64,000 bases of DNA, taken from NCBI GenBank assembly GCA_021734025.1, contig JAIPJS010000010.1, forward strand, positions 1 to 64,000. The letters run 5' to 3'. The stretch comes from Candidatus Neomarinimicrobiota bacterium (GTDB taxonomy: Bacteria > Fidelibacterota > JAANXI01). Position numbers and translations under genes: made by a program. Under the pieces are notes generated by a model that did not search any database, had not been told where the DNA came from, and worked only from the letters and a program-made list of their open reading frames with translations. Shown one piece after another: positions 6,582 through 15,401 of this stretch (its first letter is position 1; each line of letters starts with the position of its first letter).

Positions 6582-8624
6582 ATGGCACTGTACGCATATC
6601 TCATCATATTATTGCCGCTGCTGGCATTCGCCATCCAGATGTTCTTCGGCAAGCGGCTTCCCCGTGGCGGCGATTTCGTCTCCGTGACCGCCGTCCTGTT
6701 GACCTTTGCCATGTCCCTGGCCATGATGGCCATGATGTTTGTACTCTACGATCCGTCGTTTACCCTCGAACACTCCTTCCAGTGGATTGACATCGGCGAA
6801 TTCAGGGTCGATATGGGTGTGTTTATTGACAACGTGACCATCATTATGCTGTTCGTGGTGGCACTGATCAGTTCGCTAGTGCACATCTATTCCATCGGCT
6901 ATATGGAAGGCGACAAAGGGTATCATAGATACTTCGGCTTCCTGTCCCTGTTTACCTTTTCTATGAACGGCCTGGTCCTCTCGTCAAGTTTCTTTTCCAT
7001 TTTTATCTTCTGGGAACTTGTTGGTCTGAGTTCCTACCTGTTGATTGGCTTCTGGTTTGAGAAGGATTCGGCATCGGATGCCGGCAAGAAGGCGTTTCTG
7101 GTCAACCGGATTGGCGACATAGGAATGCTCATTGGGATTATGCTGATCTGGTCGGTTATTGGATCGTTCAACTTTCAGGACGTCTTTAGTGCGGTAGAGG
7201 GCGGGGCGCTCCAAGGCTCGCTATTAACCATCGCCGGGATAATGGTTTTCCTGGGCGCTATCGGCAAATCTGCACAATTCCCGTTGCACGTCTGGCTGCC
7301 GGACGCCATGGAAGGTCCAACGCCGGTGAGCGCACTCATCCACGCCGCGACTATGGTGGCTGCCGGGGTCTATCTCACTGTTCGGATATTTCCGATACTT
7401 ACGGTGGATGCGCAACTGGTCATTGCCTACATCGGCGGATTTACAGCTATCTTTGCAGCGATTATTGCCGTGACCCAAAACGATATTAAACGGGTGCTGG
7501 CATACTCAACGGTTTCTCAGCTGGGATACATGATTATGGCGCTGGGTGTCGGACACTACGTGGCTGGGTTCTTTCACCTGGTGACGCACGCATCGTTTAA
7601 GGCGTTGCTGTTCTTGGGCTCCGGAAGCGTAATTCACGCCATGCACCACGGACTGGATCACGCCGGTAAGCACAATCTCGATCCCCAGGATATGCGAAAT
7701 ATGGGGGGCTTGCGCCACAAGATGCCGGTGACCTACATTACCTTTCTCATCGCGACACTGGCCATCTCCGGCATTCCGTTTACCAGCGGATTTATCAGCA
7801 AAGATGCGGTGCTTTCGGGATCGCTGGCGTTTGCGCTTATGAATCCCGCACATTTTCTGCTGCCGGTTTTCGGTTTCGGTGCCGCCATCCTGACTGCGTT
7901 TTACATGTTCCGGCAGGTCTTTATGACCTTCCACGGCAAGCCAGCGCACGCGGGTGCCCATGAGCATATTCAGGAGTCACCACAGACTATGATGGTTCCG
8001 TTGGGCATCCTGGCTACGCTGAGCCTCTTTATGTTTTACGTCTTTCCGTCCATCAACCCGTTTTCGTCCCACGGATGGTTCGAAGCACTGGTGGTGAAAC
8101 CCGGCACTGTGGCAGGAGAGCACGCCGCGGCGCTGGCGGAGCACTTTGACCACGCACTGCATACCGCACATCTGCCGGCGATTATTATTTCCATCACCGT
8201 GGCGCTCACCGGTATCCTGCTGGCGTGGCTGTTCTACCAGAGAAAAAAACTGAGCGCAGCCGAGTGGGCAAAGAAGATGGGCCCGGTCTACCGGCTGAGT
8301 TTCAACAAGTTTTATATGGATGAAATCTACAGTAAGGGTGTGGTCAAGCCATTCCTCCGGGCGTGCCGGGCTTTGGCTATCTTTGATATGGACTGGTACG
8401 ACAAGGTCATCATCGACGGATTTGCCTACGTGACCCGTGCTATTTCGCGACTTTCCAGATGGATCGATGATAAGATCGTGGACGGCTTTCTGGTGAACGG
8501 AGTGGGAAAAGTTGTTCTGTTTGCTGGTTCGCTGGTTCGGCTGTTCCAGACCGGGCGGCTTCAGCACTATGTGATCATGACGCTGTTTGGCATTATAATA
8601 ATTTTTGCATTTCTCGTGTTTTAA
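6582..8624 (+). CDS. nuoL: NADH-quinone oxidoreductase subunit L
   Basis: A 680-residue antiporter-like proton-pumping subunit at the distal end of the membrane arm. It has the proton_antipo_N and proton_antipo_M domains in order. Conserved elements include IFWELVGLSSYLLIGFW with the key glutamate of helix 5, and LHVWLPDAMEGPTPVSALIH with the helix-7 break. The C-terminal third, from about residue 550, contains the long lateral helix HL and the last anchor helix, which lengthen NuoL relative to NuoM and NuoN. The loop HAMHHGLDHAGKHNLD is His-rich, as is common in NuoL. Confidence 0.96.
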   Translation: MALYAYLIILLPLLAFAIQMFFGKRLPRGGDFVSVTAVLLTFAMSLAMMAMMFVLYDPSFTLEHSFQWIDIGEFRVDMGVFIDNVTIIMLFVVALISSLVHIYSIGYMEGDKGYHRYFGFLSLFTFSMNGLVLSSSFFSIFIFWELVGLSSYLLIGFWFEKDSASDAGKKAFLVNRIGDIGMLIGIMLIWSVIGSFNFQDVFSAVEGGALQGSLLTIAGIMVFLGAIGKSAQFPLHVWLPDAMEGPTPVSALIHAATMVAAGVYLTVRIFPILTVDAQLVIAYIGGFTAIFAAIIAVTQNDIKRVLAYSTVSQLGYMIMALGVGHYVAGFFHLVTHASFKALLFLGSGSVIHAMHHGLDHAGKHNLDPQDMRNMGGLRHKMPVTYITFLIATLAISGIPFTSGFISKDAVLSGSLAFALMNPAHFLLPVFGFGAAILTAFYMFRQVFMTFHGKPAHAGAHEHIQESPQTMMVPLGILATLSLFMFYVFPSINPFSSHGWFEALVVKPGTVAGEHAAALAEHFDHALHTAHLPAIIISITVALTGILLAWLFYQRKKLSAAEWAKKMGPVYRLSFNKFYMDEIYSKGVVKPFLRACRALAIFDMDWYDKVIIDGFAYVTRAISRLSRWIDDKIVDGFLVNGVGKVVLFAGSLVRLFQTGRLQHYVIMTLFGIIIIFAFLVF

Positions 8625-8656
8625 CCGAGGCGAGTGACGAGGAAAGGTAACTACAG

Positions 8657-10141
8657 ATGCAAGGACACTTACTAACCTGGGTAACATTTATCCCGGTCAT
8701 CGGGACGCTGGCGATACTGTTCGTCCCCAAGGATCAAAAAGATGTGGTCAAGGTGGTCGCCGCTGTGGCTACCGGTATCCAGCTCTGGATCGCACTGATG
8801 ATCCTGTTTGCGTTCGACAGTAGCCAGTCCGGCATGCAGTTCGTGGAGCAGTACGACTGGATAGAGACCTTCAATATCCAATACTTTATGGGTATTGATG
8901 GCTTGTCCATGCCACTGGTACTCCTGACAGCGTTGCTGAGCTTTATCGGGGTGTTTGCATCCTGGAATATCAATAAGGCGAGCAAAGGCTATTTTGCCCT
9001 GTTTCTGCTGCTAGATGCCGGGATGATGGGCGTCTTTGTGTCGCTGGACTTTTTCCTGTTCTATATCTTCTGGGAAGTAATGCTCCTGCCCATGTACTTC
9101 CTCATCGGCATGTGGGGTGGCCCTCAGCGGGAATACGCGGCCATCAAATTTTTCCTCTATACCTTTGCCGGAAGCATCCTGATGCTCCTGGCCATGTTGG
9201 CGCTCTATTTTACGCAGGATCCGCATACCTTCAATATGCTGACGCTGATGGGTGGCACTTACGGGCACACCTTTCAGATCGTGGTTTTCCTGGCGCTGTT
9301 TGTGGCATTCGCAATCAAGGTGCCGGTCTTTCCGTTCCATACCTGGCTGCCGCTGGCCCATGTTGAGGCGCCGACGGCGATCTCCGTCATCCTGGCTGGA
9401 GTCCTCCTGAAAATGGGAACCTACGGATTATTAAGAATATCATTTCCGATTTTACCTGAGGGGACGCTTTGGTTCGCCCTGCCTATGGCCATCCTCGGAG
9501 TCATTAATATAATCTACGGGGCGATGTGCGCCATGGCGCAGAAGGATATTAAACGCCTGGTGGCGTATTCGTCTATTAGTCATATGGGGATTGTGCTGCT
9601 TGGCATGGCGGCCATGACCAAAGCCGGCATGAGCGGCGCCATCTTCCAGATGTTCAACCATGGCACCATCACGGCCATGTTGTTCCTCAGCGTCGGCGTG
9701 ATTTACGACCGGGCGCACCATCGCGAGATTGACGGATTTGGCGGACTAGCTTCTAAAATGCCGGTCTATACCGGAATTGCCGGCGTAGCCTTTTTCGCAG
9801 GATTGGGTCTGCCAGGACTCTCCGGCTTCATCAGCGAAGCAATGGTTTTCATCGGAGCGTTTCCGGTGTACACCACGCTGACCATTATCGCTACTATAGG
9901 TATCGTGCTGAACGCCGGCTACTTCCTCTGGGCATTCCAGCGGATCTTCTTCGGCGAACTGAATGAAAAGTACAAAGATATCGCCGTTATCAACGGCCGG
10001 GAATTGTTCACTCTGGTGCCGCTGGTGGTCATCGTGATTTTTCTCGGCGTCTATCCCATGCCGATGCTGGATCTCTTCACCGCCACCGTGGATAAACTGC
10101 TGGACGTGCTAAATTTCGGCGCCAGCATGGCAATCAATTAG
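8657..10141 (+). CDS. nuoM: NADH-quinone oxidoreductase subunit M
   Basis: A 494-residue antiporter-like subunit with about 14 helices. It carries FYIFWEVMLLPMYFLIGMWG with the essential helix-5 glutamate, FPFHTWLPLAHVEAPTAISV in helix 7, and the KDIKRLVAYSSISHMG segment shared with MrpD-type antiporters. The length is typical. It follows nuoL by 32 bases and precedes nuoN by 24. The ATG at 8657 begins a short hydrophobic N-terminus as expected. Confidence 0.96.
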   Translation: MQGHLLTWVTFIPVIGTLAILFVPKDQKDVVKVVAAVATGIQLWIALMILFAFDSSQSGMQFVEQYDWIETFNIQYFMGIDGLSMPLVLLTALLSFIGVFASWNINKASKGYFALFLLLDAGMMGVFVSLDFFLFYIFWEVMLLPMYFLIGMWGGPQREYAAIKFFLYTFAGSILMLLAMLALYFTQDPHTFNMLTLMGGTYGHTFQIVVFLALFVAFAIKVPVFPFHTWLPLAHVEAPTAISVILAGVLLKMGTYGLLRISFPILPEGTLWFALPMAILGVINIIYGAMCAMAQKDIKRLVAYSSISHMGIVLLGMAAMTKAGMSGAIFQMFNHGTITAMLFLSVGVIYDRAHHREIDGFGGLASKMPVYTGIAGVAFFAGLGLPGLSGFISEAMVFIGAFPVYTTLTIIATIGIVLNAGYFLWAFQRIFFGELNEKYKDIAVINGRELFTLVPLVVIVIFLGVYPMPMLDLFTATVDKLLDVLNFGASMAIN

Positions 10142-10165
10142 GAACCGCAGAGAGCGTCTGGATCT

Positions 10166-11653
10166 ATGGATTATCAGAGTAACATAACGAGCCTCCAATA
10201 TTTCATTCCCGAACTGATTCTGGCGGGCTCTATCCTGTTGGTGATTATTGCGGATCTGATTCTGAGCAAACGGGATTCCTGGCGGAGTGCGTATTATGCG
10301 TTTGCCGGCGTTGTGGCTACATTTATAGCAGTGATAGTTATGGACAACTCGCCCAGAGGATTGTTCTTCGATACGGTGGCCGTTGATCCGTTCGGAACGT
10401 TTTTCAAGGTGCTCATCCTGATTGCCACGGTGTTCACCATCGGAATCTCCATGCGCACCAAAGAACTGGAGCGCTATCGGTTCGGCGAATATTACGGCCT
10501 TATTCTCACCATGGTGCTGGGGATGTTTTTACTTGTGAGCGCGGTGGATCTGCTGATGATCTATCTGTCGCTGGAAATGGTAAGCATCCCATCCTACATC
10601 CTGGCCGGATATCTGAAAAATCGACAGCGCTCAAACGAAGCGTCGCTGAAATACGTGATTTACGGCGGCGTTGCTTCCGGTATTATGCTGTACGGGTTTT
10701 CCATCCTGTTCGGCTTGACGGGCAGCACCAACCTGACGGTAGTCCATCAGGCACTCTTGGGCGGAAATGTCAGTACCGTGACGCTCACCGTAACAATACT
10801 GCTAATTTTGACGGGATTTGGCTTTAAGATCGCCAGCGTACCGTTTCACTTCTGGTCTCCGGATGTGTACGAAGGTGCGCCGACGCCGATTACCGGTTTT
10901 CTCTCCGTTGCCCCGAAGGCGGCAGGATTTGCAATACTTATCCGATTTTTTAACGTGGTTTTCGTCGGGAATACCACGCCGAACATGACCGAATGGTTCG
11001 TGATGTCGTCTCTGCCGTGGCCGGAGATCCTGGCGGCAATTTCCGCCATGACCATGTTCCTAGGGAATCTGGTGGCTATCAAGCAGGAGAACATAAAGCG
11101 CATGCTGGCGTATTCCAGCATCGCCCATGCCGGATATATTCTCATGGGTGCGGTGGTACTGACCCAGCAGGGCGTCTTCGCCATGCTGTATTATCTATTT
11201 GTCTACTTGTTCATGAACCTCGGCGCCTTCCTGATTGTTATCATCATCTCGAACAATTACGATACTGAAACCATCGATGACTACCGGGGACTCGGATTCA
11301 AGATCCCGTATATCGGTGTGGTCATGGCTGTCTTTATGTTTGCACTCACCGGCCTGCCACCAACGGCCGGATTCATCGGAAAATTTTATCTGTTCAGTGC
11401 GCTTATCGAGGCGGGACAAGAGTTCTACTGGTTGGCCGTGGTCGGGATTATCAATTCCGTAATTTCGTTTTACTATTACGCCAGAGTCGTCAAAGTCATG
11501 TTCTTCGAAGATGCACCAGATTCACTTGAGACGGTGAAGCCCCGGGCCTGGATGACGACGCTTGTGACCCTTTTGGTAATTCCAACGATTATTCTGGGCC
11601 TCTACTGGAACTCCATCGCCGAGTTTACGCTCAAATCATTGCAGTTTTTCTAA
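10166..11653 (+). CDS. nuoN: NADH-quinone oxidoreductase subunit N
   Basis: A 495-residue antiporter-like subunit of complex I adjoining NuoK. Conserved features are LLMIYLSLEMVSIPSYILAG with the helix-5 glutamate, VPFHFWSPDVYEGAPTPITG in helix 7, and ENIKRMLAYSSIAHAGYILMG. The FHFWSPDVYEG variant of the helix-7 motif separates NuoN from NuoM and NuoL. It is the last gene of the nuo cluster. The following 750 bases hold palindromic elements with T tracts that may end transcription. Confidence 0.96.
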   Translation: MDYQSNITSLQYFIPELILAGSILLVIIADLILSKRDSWRSAYYAFAGVVATFIAVIVMDNSPRGLFFDTVAVDPFGTFFKVLILIATVFTIGISMRTKELERYRFGEYYGLILTMVLGMFLLVSAVDLLMIYLSLEMVSIPSYILAGYLKNRQRSNEASLKYVIYGGVASGIMLYGFSILFGLTGSTNLTVVHQALLGGNVSTVTLTVTILLILTGFGFKIASVPFHFWSPDVYEGAPTPITGFLSVAPKAAGFAILIRFFNVVFVGNTTPNMTEWFVMSSLPWPEILAAISAMTMFLGNLVAIKQENIKRMLAYSSIAHAGYILMGAVVLTQQGVFAMLYYLFVYLFMNLGAFLIVIIISNNYDTETIDDYRGLGFKIPYIGVVMAVFMFALTGLPPTAGFIGKFYLFSALIEAGQEFYWLAVVGIINSVISFYYYARVVKVMFFEDAPDSLETVKPRAWMTTLVTLLVIPTIILGLYWNSIAEFTLKSLQFF

Positions 11654-11761
11654 TACTTCCTCAAAAAAATTCTGATAGCACACTGACCGCCTTGGGCGGA
11701 ACGCTGTAACGACGGATGACCGCGGATAGGACAACGGCTCTATGTTACCCCGGTAAAAATG

Positions 11762-11793
11762 ACCCTTTCAGGGTCGGTGACTCCTGAAAGGGT
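11762..11793. repeat. Palindromic repeat, 11-bp perfect stem
   Basis: ACCCTTTCAGG at 11762-11772 is the exact reverse complement of CCTGAAAGGGT at 11783-11793, leaving a 10-base loop. A diverged copy, with nested GGGTC/GACCC arms, is at 16529-16563. Both copies lie just upstream of an AGTCATTCC element. Confidence 0.75.
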
Positions 11794-11810
11794 TGTTCTC
11801 TCCAGCTGAG

Positions 11811-11946
11811 AGTCATTCCGACCGAATGGAATGAGCGGAGGAATCCGGTTATTTCAAGGCCCGAAAGTGAAATAACCAGATCCTTCGGCTTCGATTCTGG
11901 CGAACCTCCGCTCAGGATGACTGGTGATTTTTTTAGTTGAAAAGCT
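11811..11946. repeat. AGTCATTCC palindromic element, copy 1
   Basis: The element opens with AGTCATTCC at 11811 and closes with AGGATGACT at 11914-11922, an inverted pair. A perfect inner stem is formed by GGTTATTTC (11847-11855) and GAAATAACC (11869-11877). A T tract and TTTAGTTGAAAA follow the closing arm. It could fold into a long hairpin and serve as a terminator for the nuo operon; that use is inferred. Confidence 0.65.
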
Positions 11947-12042
11947 AGCTTCGACGCTTGAAGCGATCTCCATCTCCGGCAGGGGGTGTTGTTTGGAAAA
12001 TCTTCGGAGATTCCGTTTGCCGGGACTCCATTCGCATTTCTC

Positions 12043-12197
12043 AGTCATTCCGAGCGACCCGGTGTTCAGGGGAGCCGAGGAATCTCGTAAAGTAGCCTCC
12101 GGAGTAAAAATAAAGAGATCCTTCCCCGGAGGGATCCCTTTGGGACGACTCGCTGCACTCGCTCAGGATTCCCGGTAAATTTTTTTTAGTCGAAAAA
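12043..12197. repeat. AGTCATTCC palindromic element, copy 2
   Basis: It opens with AGTCATTCC at 12043 and ends near GCTCAGGATTCCC at about 12161-12173, followed by eight T and TAGTCGAAAA, like copy 1. Internally it shares GAGGAATCTCGTA and GAGATCCTTCCCCGGA with copy 3 at 16572-16720, which is the closest relative. Confidence 0.65.
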
Positions 12198-12403
12198 TTG
12201 CCGGGGACCCCGCCACGACGGGAGGCACCGACAGGGGGGGGGACGGCCCCTAATGCGAGCAGCCCGCAAATAGTGCATCGGATTACGGGGGAGATCACTA
12301 CGAATTTCCAGTTTTGTTGGCTATTACGATTATTCCGATAAAATCTCCACCGGTTTTTTAGTATCTTCCCTCAAATTGAACTTGCCATAAATTGAGGACG
12401 CCA

Positions 12404-12874
12404 ATGAACTCAAAACCCGTCTCCGAATCCCAGGTAGAAACGATAGAACTGGTTCTCCCAAACGATACCAATCCGCTGGGGAATATCCTGGGTGGACGCG
12501 TCATGCATCTCATCGATATCACTGCGTCTATTGCGGCGATGCGCCATGCCCGTCAGCGCGTGGTGACCGCCCAGACAGACGAACTAAGTTTCCATCATCC
12601 CATTAAACTGGGACACTTTATCATTTTACGGGCTTCGGTGAATTACGCCGGAAAGACATCGATGGAAGTCGGTGTGAAGGTGTTGTCCGAGGATCCGGTC
12701 TCCGGTGAGCAGAAACACACCAGTTCAGCGTATCTGACGTTTGTGGCGGTCGATGAGGAGGGGAATCCGACTCAGGTACCGCCGCTTGAACTGGAAACGG
12801 ATGAGGACAAGCGCCGCAACCGCGAAGCGAAACAGCGTCGGGAGGCCCGGTTGGAGGATCGAAAAAATATTTGA
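12404..12874 (+). CDS. Acyl-CoA thioesterase, hotdog fold
   Basis: A 156-residue single hotdog-fold protein of the acyl-CoA hydrolase (YciA/BACH) group, which cleaves acyl-CoA to free acid and CoA. The family signature NPLGNILGGRVMHLIDITAS near residues 23-42 contains the catalytic Asn and Asp, and the hotdog helix ends in AAMRHA. The C-terminus is a charged Glu/Lys/Arg-rich helix after the fold. The ATG at 12404 was chosen because GAGGA lies six bases upstream; an in-frame TTG 12 bases earlier overlaps that site. It appears monocistronic. The substrate cannot be read from sequence. Confidence 0.9.
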   Translation: MNSKPVSESQVETIELVLPNDTNPLGNILGGRVMHLIDITASIAAMRHARQRVVTAQTDELSFHHPIKLGHFIILRASVNYAGKTSMEVGVKVLSEDPVSGEQKHTSSAYLTFVAVDEEGNPTQVPPLELETDEDKRRNREAKQRREARLEDRKNI

Positions 12875-13161
12875 ATTGCGACCCCCGGTTCAATACCTTT
12901 CTAACTGTTTTGAGATCTATCACAAGAGAAGGGACGCCAAAGCGGCATCAATATGGTTAATTTGAAAGATAGGGTGGGGGAGATGTCGCAGGAGATCCGG
13001 TGTTCTGGATTTTATCTTCAATTGGCTACTATTAACTCAGGATTATCATTCCATTCCCAGCATTCGAAATTTTTCAGGCAGTCTGATTGCGGAGAGCGGA
13101 CAATTCCGTGCGAATTGGTGAAATGCGTGATATCCGGTACAAACGCAGGATGAGGTCAATC

Positions 13162-14706
13162 ATGAGACGGTGGTTACGGAACGGTTTTTTACCGGTAATA
13201 ACCCTGGCAGTACTTTTCTGGAGTATCGCGCCGGTGATGGCTACGGCACAGGATCACTCGGAAGATACGGTTGTAACCGAGCAGCAGCATGCTGACGAAG
13301 CACACGGCGAAGCAGGTCATGGCGAATCGACAGATCACAGTGCCGAAGGAGCGCACGGTGAGCATAATATTGGTGCGGAGCTGCCGGTCTGGAGTGTGAT
13401 TCCATTTGTTGGAATCCTCCTGAGCATAGCGATTTTCCCGCTGGTGGCACCGCACTTCTGGCACGAACACTTTCCGAAGGTTTCCGCGTTCTGGGCAATT
13501 ATCTTTGCCGTGCCGTTTTTGATTGCTTATCAGGGGCTGGCATTTTACGAGATTGCCCATATCTACCTCCTGGATTATATCCCATTTATCATTCTGCTCT
13601 GGGGATTGTTTACGGTATCCGGCGGGATTTACATTCAGGGCAATCTGAAGGGCAAACCGATTATCAATACTATCATGATTGGAATCGGAACCATCTTCGC
13701 GTCCTGGATCGGCACCACCGGGGCCGCCATGGTGATGATCCGGCCGCTATTGACGGCCAATGAAGACCGGAAGCACAAGGTACATACTGTGGTTTTCTTC
13801 ATCTTCCTGGTAGCCAATATCGGCGGTTCGCTGACACCGGTCGGAGACCCGCCGCTGTTCCTTGGATTTCTGCACAACGTCCCGTTCTTCTGGACATTGA
13901 CTCTGCTGCCGGAATTCGCATTTGTCGCCGTCATACTTTTAGCCGGGTATTATCTCTTCGATACGATTATGTATAAAAGAGAAGAACCCGAACTTGAAGT
14001 CGAAGAAGATCATGTCCCACTCCGGATTTTGGGATGGCACAACTTTCTCTTCCTGCTCGGCATTGTGGGCGCGGTGATTATGAGCGGTATCTGGAAGCCG
14101 GGCGACGTGACTATCCTTGGAGTACACGTAGGAATCCAGAGTCTGACCAGAGATGCTATCATCATTCTGATGGGGATTTTTTCACTATATTCGACCCGGG
14201 AAGAAATCCATAAAAAGAACGAATTTGGCTGGTTTCCCATCCAGGAAGTCGCTTATCTATTCGCCGGGATTTTTATGACTATTATTCCGGCGCTGGCCAT
14301 ACTGAAGGCAGGGGAACAGGGAGCATTCGCCTTTATTATGGAGGCGATGCGGTCCCCGGTGCATTACTTTTGGATTACCGGATCCTTGTCAGCCTTCCTG
14401 GATAACGCGCCGACCTATCTGACTTTCTTCAACACCGCACTGGGGAATTTCTATGCCGGCGTACCGGAACCAGCTGCAGTAGCGCGGTTGATTGCAGAGC
14501 ACGAAATTTATCTCGTCGCTATTTCCATTGGGGCGGTGTTTTTTGGAGCGATTACCTATATCGGCAACGCGCCGAATTTTATGGTAAAGTCGATTGCGGA
14601 AGAACGCGGGGTGGATATGCCGAGTTTCTTTGGATATATGTTCAAATACTCGCTCATTATCCTGGTACCGGTCTTTGTTCTGGTAACGTTAATATTTTTG
14701 ACTTAA
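13162..14706 (+). CDS. nhaD: NhaD-type Na+/H+ antiporter with His-rich N-terminal segment
   Basis: A 514-residue member of the ion transporter superfamily, best matching NhaD sodium/proton antiporters. Family-like segments are FASWIGTTGAAMVMIRPLL, GGSLTPVGDPPLFLGFL and FLDNAPTYLTFFN, with about 12 helices. Residues 1-29 look like a signal peptide. They are followed by a periplasmic stretch (31-69) with seven histidines and many acidic residues, resembling a metal-binding segment. The start ATG 13162 has GAGG six bases upstream; the ATG at 13150 has poor spacing. Substrate ions are inferred from the family; a related CitMHS-type carrier cannot be excluded. The next gene starts 19 bases downstream. 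Confidence 0.8.
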   Translation: MRRWLRNGFLPVITLAVLFWSIAPVMATAQDHSEDTVVTEQQHADEAHGEAGHGESTDHSAEGAHGEHNIGAELPVWSVIPFVGILLSIAIFPLVAPHFWHEHFPKVSAFWAIIFAVPFLIAYQGLAFYEIAHIYLLDYIPFIILLWGLFTVSGGIYIQGNLKGKPIINTIMIGIGTIFASWIGTTGAAMVMIRPLLTANEDRKHKVHTVVFFIFLVANIGGSLTPVGDPPLFLGFLHNVPFFWTLTLLPEFAFVAVILLAGYYLFDTIMYKREEPELEVEEDHVPLRILGWHNFLFLLGIVGAVIMSGIWKPGDVTILGVHVGIQSLTRDAIIILMGIFSLYSTREEIHKKNEFGWFPIQEVAYLFAGIFMTIIPALAILKAGEQGAFAFIMEAMRSPVHYFWITGSLSAFLDNAPTYLTFFNTALGNFYAGVPEPAAVARLIAEHEIYLVAISIGAVFFGAITYIGNAPNFMVKSIAEERGVDMPSFFGYMFKYSLIILVPVFVLVTLIFLT

Positions 14707-14725
14707 ATCACGGGAAGATATTGAT

Positions 14726-15298
14726 ATGAAACTCTATGAAATTGTGGTCTCCGGACAGGAAGATTTTGTTCACGGTTTGCTCCGTGGCTTTGCTTTGGGG
14801 CGCGAGAAAAACGAAAAGGTCTATCGATGCAGTGAATACAATATCGCGTCTAACCATCATAAGGCTTCAATCGCAAGTAAAATAGGCCTCGGTAAGAAAT
14901 ACTCGAACTATGTGATCGAAGAATCGATGCTTCAGGCTGCGACAGAGGTGCTAAAGTCATTCGAGGAAGATCTGGAATTTACCATAGAAAAGGTCCACGA
15001 AATCGCGGGGCTCACATTCGGTTTTTCGATGCAGATCTATTCAGAGAAATTCGGGGAACAGGCACTCGATATTATTCAGGAACGGGATGAGAGTATTGAA
15101 CTTTCGGACTACGAATCGGAAGAGATTATTAATGAAGGGGCGGAAGGTACCGAAATGTATGCACCGGAGCACGATTACGTGCTGAAGGGAAGCGGGACGG
15201 CCGCCGGTCCATTCGGAAAAATCCTGTCATTCTATTACCGACTGCAGCAGATAGAACAGGTTGATCTCGAAATGATGCAGATACAGGTAGCGGAATAG
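14726..15298 (+). CDS. Unrecognised acidic protein downstream of nhaD
   Basis: A 190-residue soluble protein that I do not recognise. It has no signal peptide or membrane helix. The N-terminal MKLYEIVVSGQEDFVHGLLRGFALG looks like a strand-helix unit. Residues 20-60 are basic (GREKNEKVYRC, SNHHKASIASKIGLGKK), while the second half is strongly acidic (SIELSDYESEEIINEGAEG). A second strand-helix unit, GFSMQIYSEKFGEQALDIIQE, hints at an internally repeated alpha/beta fold. The ATG has GGGAAG nine bases upstream, and the 19-base gap suggests co-transcription with the antiporter. Codon usage does not look foreign. Function unknown. Confidence 0.75.
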   Translation: MKLYEIVVSGQEDFVHGLLRGFALGREKNEKVYRCSEYNIASNHHKASIASKIGLGKKYSNYVIEESMLQAATEVLKSFEEDLEFTIEKVHEIAGLTFGFSMQIYSEKFGEQALDIIQERDESIELSDYESEEIINEGAEGTEMYAPEHDYVLKGSGTAAGPFGKILSFYYRLQQIEQVDLEMMQIQVAE

Positions 15299-15401
15299 CG
15301 CCTCAAAGACGCTTTTCCGGTGAACTTTTTAGAAGAAGATCTGTTGTAACAACCTGGAAGAGGAAAATGCACAAGTTCATAGAAAACAAAAGGGTATGTC
15401 A

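Larger units (their letters stand above)
11654..12403. other. Gene-free region after nuoN containing palindromic repeat elements
   Basis: No gene is visible in these 750 bases. The content is intergenic repeat: a short palindrome at 11762-11793, a hairpin element at 11811-11946, a related element at 12043-12197, and a G-rich run near 12230-12243. The sequence immediately before the thioesterase gene (about 12300-12400) is A/T-rich and probably holds its promoter. Confidence 0.6.

Noticed and set aside
12953-13153. 66-codon gene upstream of nhaD
   Set aside because: No Shine-Dalgarno, no recognisable motif, and it overlaps the likely promoter region of the antiporter gene.
13087-13161. Longer N-terminus for the NhaD-type protein
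   Set aside because: Upstream in-frame starts lack a well-spaced ribosome binding site and would place about 25 residues before a good signal peptide.
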